Source: Clostridiaceae bacterium
Lineage (GTDB): Bacteria; Cyanobacteriota; Vampirovibrionia; Gastranaerophilales; Gastranaerophilaceae
Reading direction: 5' to 3'
DNA length: 64,000 nt
NCBI GenBank assembly: GCA_022641775.1
Contig: JALCDS010000003.1
Coordinates: 1-64,000 of the forward strand
The notes beneath the pieces were generated by a model, which saw only the letters and a program-made list of their open reading frames with translations, made no database searches and was not told where the DNA came from. Made by a program: the position numbers and the translations under genes. The stretch's first letter is position 1. Every line of letters starts with the position of its first letter. Positions 16,639 through 25,375 of this stretch are shown here, one piece after another.

Positions 16639-16705
16639 TTTTACACTTTAAAAAATTATCTGATTGTGTTATACTGTAAAGGCAGTAGAAAAATCGGAGG
16701 TTTAA

Positions 16706-17077
16706 ATGCACATATACGTTAACGGCAGAAATATTGAAATTACCGAAGCAATTAAAGCTTATGCAAAGGAAAAGATCGGTAAAGTAGCAACTCATTATGA
16801 TCAAATTCAAGGTATTGAAGTTGTTTTGTCAGTTATTAAAAATCCTGCAGCTTCAGGCAAACATGTTGCTGAAGTTTCTTGCAAGATGTCTTCAGGAACT
16901 ACTCTTCATTGTGAAGAAGCCGGAGAATCTATGTATGCAAGTATTGATTTGCTTGCGAACAAATTAGACAGACAAGTTAAAAAATATAAAGATAAAGCTT
17001 TAGGTTCTGATAAATCTTCAATCAGAACTGAAGGTTCAGAAAAGGTTGAAGAAGCAGTTGAACAAACTGTTGAATAG
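16706..17077 (+). CDS. hpf: ribosome hibernation promoting factor (HPF/RaiA family)
   Basis: The 123-residue protein MHIYVNGRNIEITEAIKAYA ... EVVLSVIKNPAASGKHVAEVSCK ... DLLANKLDRQVKKYKDK has the beta-alpha-beta-beta-beta-alpha pattern of HPF/YfiA. It binds the 30S subunit and silences ribosomes in stationary phase. It is the short or medium form with an acidic tail rather than the dimerising C-terminal domain of long HPF. GGAGG precedes the ATG. A terminator follows at 17094. Confidence 0.95.
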   Translation: MHIYVNGRNIEITEAIKAYAKEKIGKVATHYDQIQGIEVVLSVIKNPAASGKHVAEVSCKMSSGTTLHCEEAGESMYASIDLLANKLDRQVKKYKDKALGSDKSSIRTEGSEKVEEAVEQTVE

Positions 17078-17093
17078 ACTATAAAATTATTTC

Positions 17094-17127
17094 AAGCGGA
17101 CAGGTATTTATTTCCTGTCCGCTTTTT
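17094..17127 (+). terminator. terminator of hpf
   Basis: AAGCGGACAGG pairs with CCTGTCCGCTT, loop of about 9 nt, followed by TTTT. It lies 17 bp after the hpf stop. Confidence 0.88.
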
Positions 17128-17139
17128 AAAAGGATTAGA

Positions 17140-17925
17140 ATGTTAAACGGGAAGAAAGTCGTTGTTGTTATGCCCGCATATAATGCGGAAAAAACTTTGA
17201 AACAGACTTATGAAGAGATTTATAAGCCTTTTATTGATGAAGTTATTTTGGTAGATGACAATTCTAAAGATAATACAAAGCAAGTTTCTAAAGAACTGAA
17301 TATTAAAACCATTGTGCATAAGGAAAACAAGGGTTATGGTGGTAACCAAAAATCTTGTTATAAAGCTGCATTAAAATCTGGTGCTGATATCGTTGTTATG
17401 TTACATCCTGATTATCAATATACCCCAAAACTTATTCCTGCAATAGTTTCGATGATGGCTTTTGGAGGATATGATGCCGTTCTTGCTTCACGTATGCTTG
17501 GAAATTCAGCTCTGAAGGGCGGAATGCCTTTTTACAAATTCTTAGCGAACAGATTTTTAACGATTTTTGAAAATATACTTACAAATCAGAAATTATCGGA
17601 ATATCATACAGGTTTTCGCGGATTTACAAAAGAGGTTTTGGAAGCTTTGCCATTGGCTGAGTGTAGTGATGATTTTATTTTTGATAATGAAATGATTGCA
17701 CAAATGTTTTATTCTGATTTTAAAATCGGTGAAGTCTCTTGTCCTACAAAATATTTCAAAGAAGCTTCTTCTATCAATTTTATTCGCTCATGCAAGTATG
17801 GTTTCGGTGTTTTATGGGTAAGTATTAAATATCGTTTGGCGAAATTAGGAATTAAGTCTAAAATTTTTGATAAAAACGGGAAAAAACTAGATTTGAATTC
17901 TGAACTTGAATATTACTATCAGTAA
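17140..17925 (+). CDS. family 2 glycosyltransferase (dolichyl-phosphate-sugar synthase-like)
   Basis: The 261-residue protein has the GT-A N-terminus VVVVMPAYNAEKTL, EVILVDDNSKDNT and a DxD-like MLHPDYQY. This is the pattern of GT2 enzymes such as polyprenyl-phosphate mannosyl/glucosyltransferases. No C-terminal membrane anchor is obvious, only mild hydrophobicity near residue 230. It would transfer a sugar from a nucleotide donor to a lipid or cell-envelope acceptor. AAAAGGATTAGA precedes the ATG. It converges on a pilin-like gene 3 bp away. Confidence 0.88.
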   Translation: MLNGKKVVVVMPAYNAEKTLKQTYEEIYKPFIDEVILVDDNSKDNTKQVSKELNIKTIVHKENKGYGGNQKSCYKAALKSGADIVVMLHPDYQYTPKLIPAIVSMMAFGGYDAVLASRMLGNSALKGGMPFYKFLANRFLTIFENILTNQKLSEYHTGFRGFTKEVLEALPLAECSDDFIFDNEMIAQMFYSDFKIGEVSCPTKYFKEASSINFIRSCKYGFGVLWVSIKYRLAKLGIKSKIFDKNGKKLDLNSELEYYYQ

Positions 17926-17928
17926 GAC

Positions 17929-18621
17929 TTATCTAGGGTATTTATTCCCCATTTCCCAATTGTTGTACATTATGTATGCAAGACAATATGCTCCGGAATT
18001 ACGGCATCCGTCAGGTTTAGATTCCAACAAAGAATCCATTTCATATTTTGAACCAAATGTATTTTTCCCACCGTTTGCAAATCCATATGGAGTTAACCCG
18101 TAAGGATTTTGTATCGCAAGCAAAAATAAATCTTTGCCTACAATGTTCGGCTTTTTATTGCCATTTATATCAATTGCCATAGTTTTAAATTTATCATTTT
18201 GCTCATCAGATATAAAAACTAAACAACCATCTGCAATGTGTAAAATAATGGAATTGTCATTTGCAACGACCGCATCTGTTGTTGTACCGTTCATATTAAT
18301 ATATGGAATCATTCCGTCAGTTTTTGCTTTTCCGACGGTTGTTTTTTCATTAACTATAAAATAATCTTTCAGATATTCATTATAAAAATTTTCTGCACTT
18401 AATTTGTAATTCCAATGTTCTGCTGCCGCATTTGTAACCTCTGAGGTTGTAACACCTTGGGCTAACATTGAATAAGCTTTTTTAATTTTAGGGATGAATT
18501 GTTTTTCCTGATAATTTGATAAGAACATAGGTAATGTTAATGCTGCTACAATTCCTATAATACCTAGAGTTATCAACACTTCAGCAAGTGTGAAAGCAAG
18601 CTTGCGATTAAGATTTTTCAA
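17929..18621 (-). CDS. type IV pilin-like protein (pseudopilin)
   Basis: The 230-residue protein starts with a class III signal, KLAFTLAEVLITLGIIGIVAA, the type IV prepilin N-terminus cut by PilD and N-methylated. The soluble domain has DINGNKKPNIVGKDLF, a motif shared with the other pilins in this window, and paired Cys near the C-terminus. The start is TTG at 18621 with GAGGAA 7 nt upstream. It would be assembled by a type IV pilus or type II secretion machine encoded elsewhere. Confidence 0.9.
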   Translation of the reverse strand: MKNLNRKLAFTLAEVLITLGIIGIVAALTLPMFLSNYQEKQFIPKIKKAYSMLAQGVTTSEVTNAAAEHWNYKLSAENFYNEYLKDYFIVNEKTTVGKAKTDGMIPYINMNGTTTDAVVANDNSIILHIADGCLVFISDEQNDKFKTMAIDINGNKKPNIVGKDLFLLAIQNPYGLTPYGFANGGKNTFGSKYEMDSLLESKPDGCRNSGAYCLAYIMYNNWEMGNKYPR

Positions 18622-18712
18622 TACAAATTCCTCATTTTTATATGTTAAATAGTAATATTAATTTTACAATGTGGCAATGTTGTAAATATATGATAATAAT
18701 TCTGTACTTAGG

Positions 18713-18741
18713 CAAAAAAAACCGCCTTAACTGAAAGGCGG
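18713..18741 (-). terminator. terminator of the HEAT-repeat gene
   Basis: On the minus strand CCGCCTT pairs with AAGGCGG and is followed by a run of eight or more T. It lies 45 bp after the stop at 18786. Confidence 0.85.
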
Positions 18742-18785
18742 ATTTCCATAGGAGTTTATATTTTGTATTACTGTTATCGCTAATA

Positions 18786-19646
18786 TTAAACGTTAGCTGT
18801 AACAGGTTTTCTTTGAGGAGCTGCACCTGGAATTGCTTGCCAGTTAGCTGCCATAATTTTTTTGAATGATTTCAAAGCTGTATCTTCAAGTTCACCAAGT
18901 TCTTCAGCTTCCATAATCAATTCTCTTAAAGGAAGCAATGCTCTTTGGTCACGAAGTACACCCAAAGCTGCTGCTGCACCTGCTCTGACTAATTCATTTT
19001 CAGAACGGTTTTTCATAACATCAATCAATGCAGGAACTGCTTTTGTATCATTTAATTTGCCTAATGATGTAACAGCATAAATTCTAACGTTTACCCATTC
19101 ATCATAAAGCATGTTAATAACTTTATCTACGGCTTTTTTGTTTCCGATTTCACCTAAAGCTCTTGTTGCATCACAACGTACATTAACTTTTTCATGGTCT
19201 AATGATTTAATCAAAGCATCTGTTGCAACATCACCGATTTCAATCAAGGCATCTGTTGCAGTGATACAAACTTGAGGGTTTTCATCGTTTAAAGCTTCTA
19301 CTAAAGGTTCAACAACGATTTCGCCACCCAAACGTCCAAGAGCACGAGCTGCACGAACTCTAACATCAACATTTCTGTCTTCTCTCAAAGATTCAATTAA
19401 ATAATTTGTTGCTTTGCAGTCTCCAAGTTCACCAAGAGCACGAGCTGCATATAATCTTACTGAGCCGTTTTTATCATGTTTTAATACATCAATCAAAGGT
19501 TCAACTGCCTTTGAATCGCCCATTTCTCCAAGAATGCGGGCTGCATTATATCTAACTTTTTCTGAGTTGCTTGTTCTCAAATCCATCAATAATTCGTCAA
19601 ATGTTTTTTTGACTTGTTTCTTTTTGCTGTTAACACTGATTGTCAT
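18786..19646 (-). CDS. HEAT-repeat protein (PBS-lyase type repeats)
   Basis: The 286-residue protein is almost entirely HEAT-like repeats of about 30 residues (VRYNAARILGEMGDSKAVEP, VRLYAARALGELGD, VRVRAARALGRLGG, VNVRCDATRALGEIG, VRIYAVTSLGKL). There are about seven to eight units. This repeat class includes cyanobacterial CpcE/NblB phycobilisome proteins, but the repeat alone implies only protein binding. There is no signal peptide. GGAGAATCGCG precedes the ATG. The upstream region has two CTACACTAC copies. The partner is unknown. Confidence 0.88.
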   Translation of the reverse strand: MTISVNSKKKQVKKTFDELLMDLRTSNSEKVRYNAARILGEMGDSKAVEPLIDVLKHDKNGSVRLYAARALGELGDCKATNYLIESLREDRNVDVRVRAARALGRLGGEIVVEPLVEALNDENPQVCITATDALIEIGDVATDALIKSLDHEKVNVRCDATRALGEIGNKKAVDKVINMLYDEWVNVRIYAVTSLGKLNDTKAVPALIDVMKNRSENELVRAGAAAALGVLRDQRALLPLRELIMEAEELGELEDTALKSFKKIMAANWQAIPGAAPQRKPVTANV

Positions 19647-19942
19647 TCGCGATTCTCCTACACTACAAAATATTTATTCTACACTACTCATTTATAAAAA
19701 AATTTTCGAATAAATAATTGCTTTTTTTACATTTTAATATTACTTTTTATTAACATTTATTTTCATATCTTGGTGTAAATTATTAAGGGTAACGTCTACA
19801 CTTTATATTTTAAATATAACATATGTTTTTAAAAAATGCATGGGTTTGAGCCGTTTTTGAACAAAATAAGTATAATGTTTTTTTAATAAAAGCGCTCTTT
19901 TAATAGATACAGGTCAAATTTTGTAATATTTTTTAATATTTA
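19647..19942. other. gene-free stretch with direct repeats
   Basis: No gene is seen. The minus-strand leader of the HEAT gene contains CTACACTAC twice (19658-19666 and 19679-19687), 21 bp apart, that is two helical turns. A related CTACACTTT lies at 19790-19800. This may be a regulator site. The rest is very AT-rich. Confidence 0.4.
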
Positions 19943-21595
19943 CTACTTACTATTGATAGTAATAACAAATTCACTACCTTTGCCAATTTCACTGTTGACA
20001 GTAATTTCCCCATTGTGTTGAGAAATTATTTTTTGTGAAATTGCTAATCCTAAGCCTGTGCCGATTCCTACTCCTTTTGTAGTAAAACCTGCTGTAAAAA
20101 TTTTATTTATATCTTCTGATTTTATACCACAACCGGTGTCTTTTATAGATACTGTCAAAGTTTCACCCTCATACAAGGTTGTTATGGTAATTGTTCCTTT
20201 ATCTTTTATTGATTGGCATGCATTAACCAAAATATTTGTGAAAACTTGATTGAGTGCATTCGGGAAACACTTTATTGGAGGCAAGTTTCCGTAGTTTTTA
20301 ATTACTTCAATTCTATTTTTTGTTTCATGTCTGATGAGTTCCAATGTCAAATCAAGTTCTTTATTAATATTTGCTTCTTGAAGTTCGGCTTCATCAAGTC
20401 TGACAAATTTTTTCAAAGAAATTACCATATTATTAATTCTTTGTATTGCCTCTTTGTCAATAGAATTCAAACTTTCTACCATTTGTTTGAGTTCTTCATC
20501 TTGAATTTGAGGGATTAATTTTGCAAACAGTTCATTATTTGATTTTATTGAAGCAACGGGAGTATTTATCTCATGGGCAACTCCTGCTACAAGTTGACCT
20601 AAAGATGCCATTTTTTCTGAATTAATCAATTGAACCTGCGCCGCTTTCAAATCTTCCAGTGCTTTTTTAAGTTCTTTTACTGTTTGAATATTTTTTTGAT
20701 AAAGTTCTGCACGAGATATAGCGTTTGATAGTTGGGCAGATATAGCTTCCAAAATTTCCAATTCTTCCGTTAATTCACGTTTGTTGTAACTTAAAAGAAC
20801 AATTATACCTATCAATTTTTGCAAATGAAATATCGGAACAATTACACGCATAACGGGTTGTTTTAGAGGAGGTGCATTTTTGTATTCAATCAAACAATTT
20901 GAGACAGAAATTTCATCTTTTTCTATAATTTCTGAGGTGTGTTCATCATAATCAATGGATTTTGCCTCATTTTTTTCTCCGTAAGTTTCTTTAATAACAA
21001 AGGTTTTGTCTGTATATTCAGCGTAATAAGCTTTGTATGCGCCAAACATAATTGACAATTCTTTGAGTGCAGAATTCAAAATTTCAGAGATATTAATACT
21101 TTGTCTTATGATGTTGGAAACCTTGTTTATGAGTGCAATTCGGATTGCTTGGCTTTGAGCTTTTTGTTTGATGTTTGTAAGTTCATTATTATCTGATTTT
21201 AAAGTTTCAAGTTCATCCTTCAATTTGCTGTTATCTTTTTGTAAGGTTTCCAATTTTGCTTGAGGAGTTACATCAAGGAAAAACATTATTGTATAACGTC
21301 CTCTTTTTATTGAATATAAATCAAAATACAGAAATTTTTTAGGACTTGTTTCATATGAAATATATGCTGAAAAATTTTCATGAGAAGTTACGGCAAGATA
21401 GATAGGAGAATAGTTTTCAAGGTTTCCTGTATCAAGCGGACAAATGTCAAAGTTTATATTATGAGAGAATTTTTTAACATCAGAAAAATCTTTAAATCTG
21501 CGGTTAAAATCATTATTTTTATATACAGATTTAAATTCATTATCTAAGATTAATACCGGATCACGATATTGGTTAAAAAAATCAAATTTCTTCAT
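19943..21595 (-). CDS. sensor histidine kinase (PAS-GAF-HisKA-HATPase)
   Basis: The 550-residue cytoplasmic kinase has a PAS-like N-terminus (about 1-110), a coiled coil (112-150), a GAF domain (about 155-295), a second short coiled coil, then an H-box AGVAHEINTP (H341). The ATPase domain has N-box LVNACQSI, DTGCGIKSED and GTGLGLAISQK. No membrane segment is seen, so it senses an internal signal. No response regulator adjoins it. The ATG at 21595 is preceded by TTGCCT-17-TATAAT ending 6 nt upstream, with no Shine-Dalgarno. Confidence 0.93.
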   Translation of the reverse strand: MKKFDFFNQYRDPVLILDNEFKSVYKNNDFNRRFKDFSDVKKFSHNINFDICPLDTGNLENYSPIYLAVTSHENFSAYISYETSPKKFLYFDLYSIKRGRYTIMFFLDVTPQAKLETLQKDNSKLKDELETLKSDNNELTNIKQKAQSQAIRIALINKVSNIIRQSINISEILNSALKELSIMFGAYKAYYAEYTDKTFVIKETYGEKNEAKSIDYDEHTSEIIEKDEISVSNCLIEYKNAPPLKQPVMRVIVPIFHLQKLIGIIVLLSYNKRELTEELEILEAISAQLSNAISRAELYQKNIQTVKELKKALEDLKAAQVQLINSEKMASLGQLVAGVAHEINTPVASIKSNNELFAKLIPQIQDEELKQMVESLNSIDKEAIQRINNMVISLKKFVRLDEAELQEANINKELDLTLELIRHETKNRIEVIKNYGNLPPIKCFPNALNQVFTNILVNACQSIKDKGTITITTLYEGETLTVSIKDTGCGIKSEDINKIFTAGFTTKGVGIGTGLGLAISQKIISQHNGEITVNSEIGKGSEFVITINSK

Positions 21596-21601
21596 AGAAT
21601 T

Positions 21602-21630
21602 ATTATAGATTTTGTTTAGTGACTAGGCAA
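21602..21630 (-). promoter_or_regulatory. histidine kinase promoter, leaderless
   Basis: TTGCCT (21630-21625), 17-bp spacer, TATAAT (21607-21602), then AATTCT and the ATG. Transcription would start at or within a base or two of the initiation codon. Confidence 0.65.
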
Positions 21631-21647
21631 AATTGTAAATAATATAA

Positions 21648-22067
21648 TTATATCGGTTGGTTTGTATTTTTTTTGTTAAATACAAATTTTTTCATAATTG
21701 TAAATGAAATCATTGCATTTGGGAATATAAACAAAGCATAGTTTAAATACATATTATTAAAATGTAAAAGTTCACAACATCTTAGTTCTGAAATTGAAAC
21801 CAAATACATCAATCCGTAAACTCCGAAAAACTTTAATAAAAGGCTGTTGTTGCTATTTTTAAAAACAATTCCGCCGGTTGTTTTGAAATTAAACATTATT
21901 CCGACTATGTTTGCAAAAAGATTGGCTAATACGTAATGTAATCCTATAAATGTAAAAAATGCGAATGCACAATATCCAAAAATTGTATTAATTACTCCGA
22001 CAAACAGAAATTTTACAAATTTCCAATCAAGATGAAGTTTTTTACAAAGCTCTTTTATCTTTTCCAT
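21648..22067 (-). CDS. GtrA family membrane protein
   Basis: The product of about 139 residues has four hydrophobic segments (FVKFLFVGVINTIFGYCAFA, HYVLANLFANIVGIMFNF, a third near LLKFFGVYGLMYLVSI, a fourth near YALFIFPNAMISF). These and KFVFNKK at the C-terminus are the GtrA/DPMS-like pattern. The family helps move polyprenyl-linked sugars across the membrane. It fits with the glycosyltransferase at 17140, though not adjacent to it. ATG 22067 is preceded by TATAAT-7 nt and no Shine-Dalgarno; an ATG three codons earlier is the alternative. Confidence 0.85.
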   Translation of the reverse strand: MEKIKELCKKLHLDWKFVKFLFVGVINTIFGYCAFAFFTFIGLHYVLANLFANIVGIMFNFKTTGGIVFKNSNNSLLLKFFGVYGLMYLVSISELRCCELLHFNNMYLNYALFIFPNAMISFTIMKKFVFNKKNTNQPI

Positions 22068-22080
22068 AGAATTCATTATA

Positions 22081-23046
22081 TTACAAATATTTTAAAGAGG
22101 TTTCAACCAAATTTTTTGCAACCACAAGAGCTTTTTCAAATATTTCTTTATTATCCCAAAAGTCAGTTCTATCAATATATTGTGCAACTATTTTCCTTGC
22201 AAAAGAGCCTATTGCAACCCCTGATATTTCAATTCCGCACATTTTTGCAAGTTCTGTAGTTTTGGAATTTGTTCCTCCGGAAACTAAAAGATAAACAGGT
22301 AAATTTGCTTTTTCAAAAACTTCTGCAGCTGCGATTGATTGTAGTGTCGTTCTGTAATCATCTTCGCCGCCCGACATAGGCGCTCCATCTGCTTGAATTA
22401 TAACTGAGTATGGCTTTTTACCGTCAAGCATTCTAACAGTTCTTTGTAATAGGGCATCATTTCCAAGTTTTGAACGATCTGTGCAAATGCTTACAAGTCC
22501 TGAATAACAATCATTTATATCTTTCCATTTTTCAAAGATTTCTTTATCATCATCAACAATTGCATGAAATTCTACACAATCTATTCCTTGTTTTATTAAT
22601 GGTGGCAAAATTTCAGTTAAATCTTTGCTTTCTGATTTCATTTCAATACTTTGTGCAGGGCAGGCATGTAGACATTTTTCGCAACCTATACATTTTATTG
22701 GGTTAACTTCATAAGATGTTTCATGTTCAAAAATTGTTCTTTGCGGGCAAGTAATAGCACAAGCACCGCATTTAATACATTTTTCGCTGTTAATATAAGC
22801 TTTTGAAATATGAGGATCACCTTTGATTCCAACACTTACTGATAAATAACGATTTTCTGTTATACCGGAGCGTTTCAATCCACGTTTTGCGGCATCAACG
22901 ATTTCCGGTTTGGCAGACAAGTCAAACAAGTTGCAACCTGCTTTTGAATATAAATAAACAAGTTTTTCAACTTCTTTTTCATCTTCATTTCCGGCACCAC
23001 ATACCAGTTTGAAACATTTTTTTTCTTTTAAAATATCTGAAAGCAT
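22081..23046 (-). CDS. ldpA: LdpA-like iron-sulfur protein
   Basis: The 321-residue protein starts MLSDILKEKKCFKLVCGAGN and has a TIM-barrel-like N-terminal part (LVYLYSKAGCNLFDLSAKPE, YLSVSVGIKGDPHISKA). Two 4Fe-4S motifs follow (CIKCGACAITCP, CIGCEKCLHACP). The rest resembles the LdpA C-terminal domain (AAEVFEKANLPVYLLVSGGT). In cyanobacteria LdpA couples redox state to the circadian clock. No clock gene is seen here, so a redox-sensing role independent of the clock is inferred. It follows a marR gene by 7 bp. Confidence 0.8.
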   Translation of the reverse strand: MLSDILKEKKCFKLVCGAGNEDEKEVEKLVYLYSKAGCNLFDLSAKPEIVDAAKRGLKRSGITENRYLSVSVGIKGDPHISKAYINSEKCIKCGACAITCPQRTIFEHETSYEVNPIKCIGCEKCLHACPAQSIEMKSESKDLTEILPPLIKQGIDCVEFHAIVDDDKEIFEKWKDINDCYSGLVSICTDRSKLGNDALLQRTVRMLDGKKPYSVIIQADGAPMSGGEDDYRTTLQSIAAAEVFEKANLPVYLLVSGGTNSKTTELAKMCGIEISGVAIGSFARKIVAQYIDRTDFWDNKEIFEKALVVAKNLVETSLKYL

Positions 23047-23053
23047 AATTTTC

Positions 23054-23527
23054 CTACTTCAATTTAACATCTACGAGTGTATTGAGTTCTTTACGTAAAC
23101 GTTTTAAATAATTAATAAATTGTTCGATTTCTTTTTCCGTAAACGTTTCATTTAATTTTGTTTTAATTAATTCAAGTTTTCCATCGCCGAGTTTTAAAAA
23201 CTTTGCTCCCTTTTCAGTGATTTCATTCTTTTTAATCATCATGTTGTTTTTGATATCAACAGAACGTGTAATTAGTCCCCGTGCTTCCATTTCATTAAGA
23301 ATTTTGCCGACGTGAGCTTTTCCTTTGAATAAAAACTTTGCTAATTCTGATTGTGAAAGTTGTGAATTTTCAGAAATTAAATGCATAATCCCAATTTCAT
23401 CAGGAGTAATATCTGCTGTTATATATTTTGCAAAAAATTCTCGTCTGAATGATTTATTAAAATTTGCCGTAAAATCGATTTGGTACGGCAAAAATTCTTC
23501 CATTGCTTTTTTACCTTGTTTTATCAT
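23054..23527 (-). CDS. MarR family transcriptional regulator
   Basis: The 157-residue protein has the MarR winged helix (DEIGIMHLISENSQLSQSEL, FLFKGKAHVGKILNEMEARGLI, then wing KNNMMIKKNEITEKG). AAAGGA lies 8 nt before the ATG. It is the first gene of a pair with the LdpA-like gene and probably controls both. Direct repeats TACCTGTAT lie just upstream of its start and downstream of a TATAAT -10. The ligand is unknown. Confidence 0.92.
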   Translation of the reverse strand: MIKQGKKAMEEFLPYQIDFTANFNKSFRREFFAKYITADITPDEIGIMHLISENSQLSQSELAKFLFKGKAHVGKILNEMEARGLITRSVDIKNNMMIKKNEITEKGAKFLKLGDGKLELIKTKLNETFTEKEIEQFINYLKRLRKELNTLVDVKLK

Positions 23528-23562
23528 ACCTGTATCCTTTTCTACCTGTATGATATATTATA
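23527..23562 (-). promoter_or_regulatory. marR promoter with TACCTGTAT direct repeats
   Basis: TACCTGTAT occurs at 23527-23535 and 23543-23551, 16 bp apart, with ATCATAC/GTATGAT inverted ends. A minus-strand TATAAT lies at 23562-23557, so the repeats cover the transcription start. This placement fits autoregulation by the MarR protein. Confidence 0.45.
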
Positions 23563-23583
23563 ATAAAATATTTTGCAAGATAC

Positions 23584-24729
23584 TTAATATCTGCCACTTA
23601 ATATCTTGCCAAAATTTCCGCCATGAGAGTCTGTTCCGCCTGTCGGGATGACGTTCATATGAAGGCATGTAGAATTTATTATTTCTATGAAATGGGTAAT
23701 ATCAGGATAAGCTGTAATAAGTTTTTGCGGATATTGATAATTAAGCTCAACAAGTTCAAAATTGCAGTCTTTTAAAAATTCAGATAATACGGTGTCATAA
23801 TTTAAGTTTTCACCAAGATTTGTATTGGATTTGAAATCAAATATAGTATCGGCTTTCGGATTAAATTCTACGAGAGCAGGATGTGCAAGTCCTATTTCAC
23901 CATATCCTGATTTATTCACAGCAATTCTGGCATCATTGATATTGGGCGTTGCGAGTGTTACTCGGAAATTTTGATTAAGTGAAAACCGTTTGAAAAGTTC
24001 AACCATTTCAACAGGAGAATAAAAAATATTTTTTTCGTCTAATAAAGATTCTAAATAATGTCTGTTAAATTTGAAAAAACCTGAACTTCCGCCAGTTTTG
24101 ATTAAACAATGATAATCGCACGCATCTTTATAATTTGCGTTTATATTCCAACGATTGTTTGCTTTTTGAAAAATAAGCTTTATATAATCCCTGTTTTTGT
24201 TGGTGTACTTGTCAAAAAATTCATTTAAAACTTTGTCAAACGGGTTTATGCAATATATAAGACAATCAAATGGAATCGGACATTTTAAGAGTTTTTTATT
24301 TTCATATTTGAAACATGGTTCGACTGCTATAACAATTCTTAAATTTTTGTATTTTTCAGGATTTTTTCCAATCAATTTAGCAGTCTCTTTGGCAGAATTC
24401 AATGTATCATGGTCATTAATCCCTATTAAAAAATTATTTCCGTATTTTTTTGCTCTCAATTGAGCTTCATTTAAAATATCCTCAACTGTTGCAGCGCCGT
24501 CTGAAAAAATCGTATGCGTATGTAAATTAGCAATATAATTTTCTGATTGAGGGTTAAAATTGTCAAAATTTAATGTTTTTAAAATATCTTTTAATTCATC
24601 AAGTCCAACAATAGATTGTAAATTTTCTATAGGGCAATTAATCTCTTTTGCAAGGGCATTGAGGTAATTTTTATCATGTTCACTTCTTGAATTTATATCT
24701 GAGATTTTAATAAGTTCTTTTGCTATCAT
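23584..24729 (-). CDS. PHP-domain metal-dependent phosphoesterase
   Basis: The 381-residue protein has the PHP metal-binding motifs NLHTHTIFSDG (about 68-78), INDHDTLNSAKETA (about 103-116), an H in GLAHPAL and TDSHGG near the C-terminus. These enzymes hydrolyse phosphoesters with a trinuclear metal site. The middle section (about 140-270) is longer than in small PHP proteins, and the substrate is unknown. The start overlaps the UDG stop (ATGA), so the two are translationally coupled, suggesting a nucleic-acid repair context. Confidence 0.85.
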   Translation of the reverse strand: MIAKELIKISDINSRSEHDKNYLNALAKEINCPIENLQSIVGLDELKDILKTLNFDNFNPQSENYIANLHTHTIFSDGAATVEDILNEAQLRAKKYGNNFLIGINDHDTLNSAKETAKLIGKNPEKYKNLRIVIAVEPCFKYENKKLLKCPIPFDCLIYCINPFDKVLNEFFDKYTNKNRDYIKLIFQKANNRWNINANYKDACDYHCLIKTGGSSGFFKFNRHYLESLLDEKNIFYSPVEMVELFKRFSLNQNFRVTLATPNINDARIAVNKSGYGEIGLAHPALVEFNPKADTIFDFKSNTNLGENLNYDTVLSEFLKDCNFELVELNYQYPQKLITAYPDITHFIEIINSTCLHMNVIPTGGTDSHGGNFGKILSGRY

Positions 24730-25310
24730 AGTTTGTCGTATTCTTTTTTAATTTCCTGAATATCTTGCCACATCAACCATTTTGGAGATCCTTTTTCATG
24801 TGAAGGATTCCTTAAAAGATAAGATGGGTGAAAAATAGGCATCATTTTTGAATTGTATGGCCCGTCAAACCATTTGCCTCTGGCTTTTGTAATTCCATGT
24901 TCCGAAGGTAACATTGAATTCAATGCAATATTACCGCAAATCAAAATAATTTTCGGCTGCAAAATGTCTATTTGCGCCTTTAAATATTCTGAACAGGCTT
25001 GTTTTTCGTCCGGTAAAGGGTTCCTGTTTTCTGGCGGACGACATTTTATTGTATTACAAATATAAATGTCTTTTTGTCTTGAAAGACCGACAGAATTCAA
25101 AATTTTATCTAAAAGTTGTCCAGCTTTTCCTACAAAAGGTATTCCCTTCTGATCCTCCCAATACCCTGGAGCTTCACCAATAAGCATTAATTTACTATTT
25201 GGTATTCCGTCAGAAAAAACAACATTTGTTCTTGAACAAGATAACGGACATTTTTGACAGTTAAGACATTTAGATTTTATAGTTTCAAGTTCTTCTTTAA
25301 TGTTTTCCAT
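24726..25310 (-). CDS. uracil-DNA glycosylase, family 4 (4Fe-4S)
   Basis: From ATG 25310 the protein has 194 residues. It has N-terminal cysteines CLNCQKCPLSC plus later C residues in CNTIKC as cluster ligands, motif GEAPGYWEDQKGIPFVGKAG and HPSYLLRNP, all typical of family 4/TTUDGA glycosylases that remove uracil from DNA. An upstream in-frame start at 25340 is less likely. TAAAAT ends 7 nt before ATG 25310 and there is no Shine-Dalgarno. It is coupled to the PHP gene. Confidence 0.93.
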   Translation of the reverse strand: MENIKEELETIKSKCLNCQKCPLSCSRTNVVFSDGIPNSKLMLIGEAPGYWEDQKGIPFVGKAGQLLDKILNSVGLSRQKDIYICNTIKCRPPENRNPLPDEKQACSEYLKAQIDILQPKIILICGNIALNSMLPSEHGITKARGKWFDGPYNSKMMPIFHPSYLLRNPSHEKGSPKWLMWQDIQEIKKEYDKL

Positions 25311-25375
25311 ATGAACAATTTTAGTCACTAAAAGGTTCAAGGAAGATTAATTTTTATAAATTGTTACAAAAGTTG

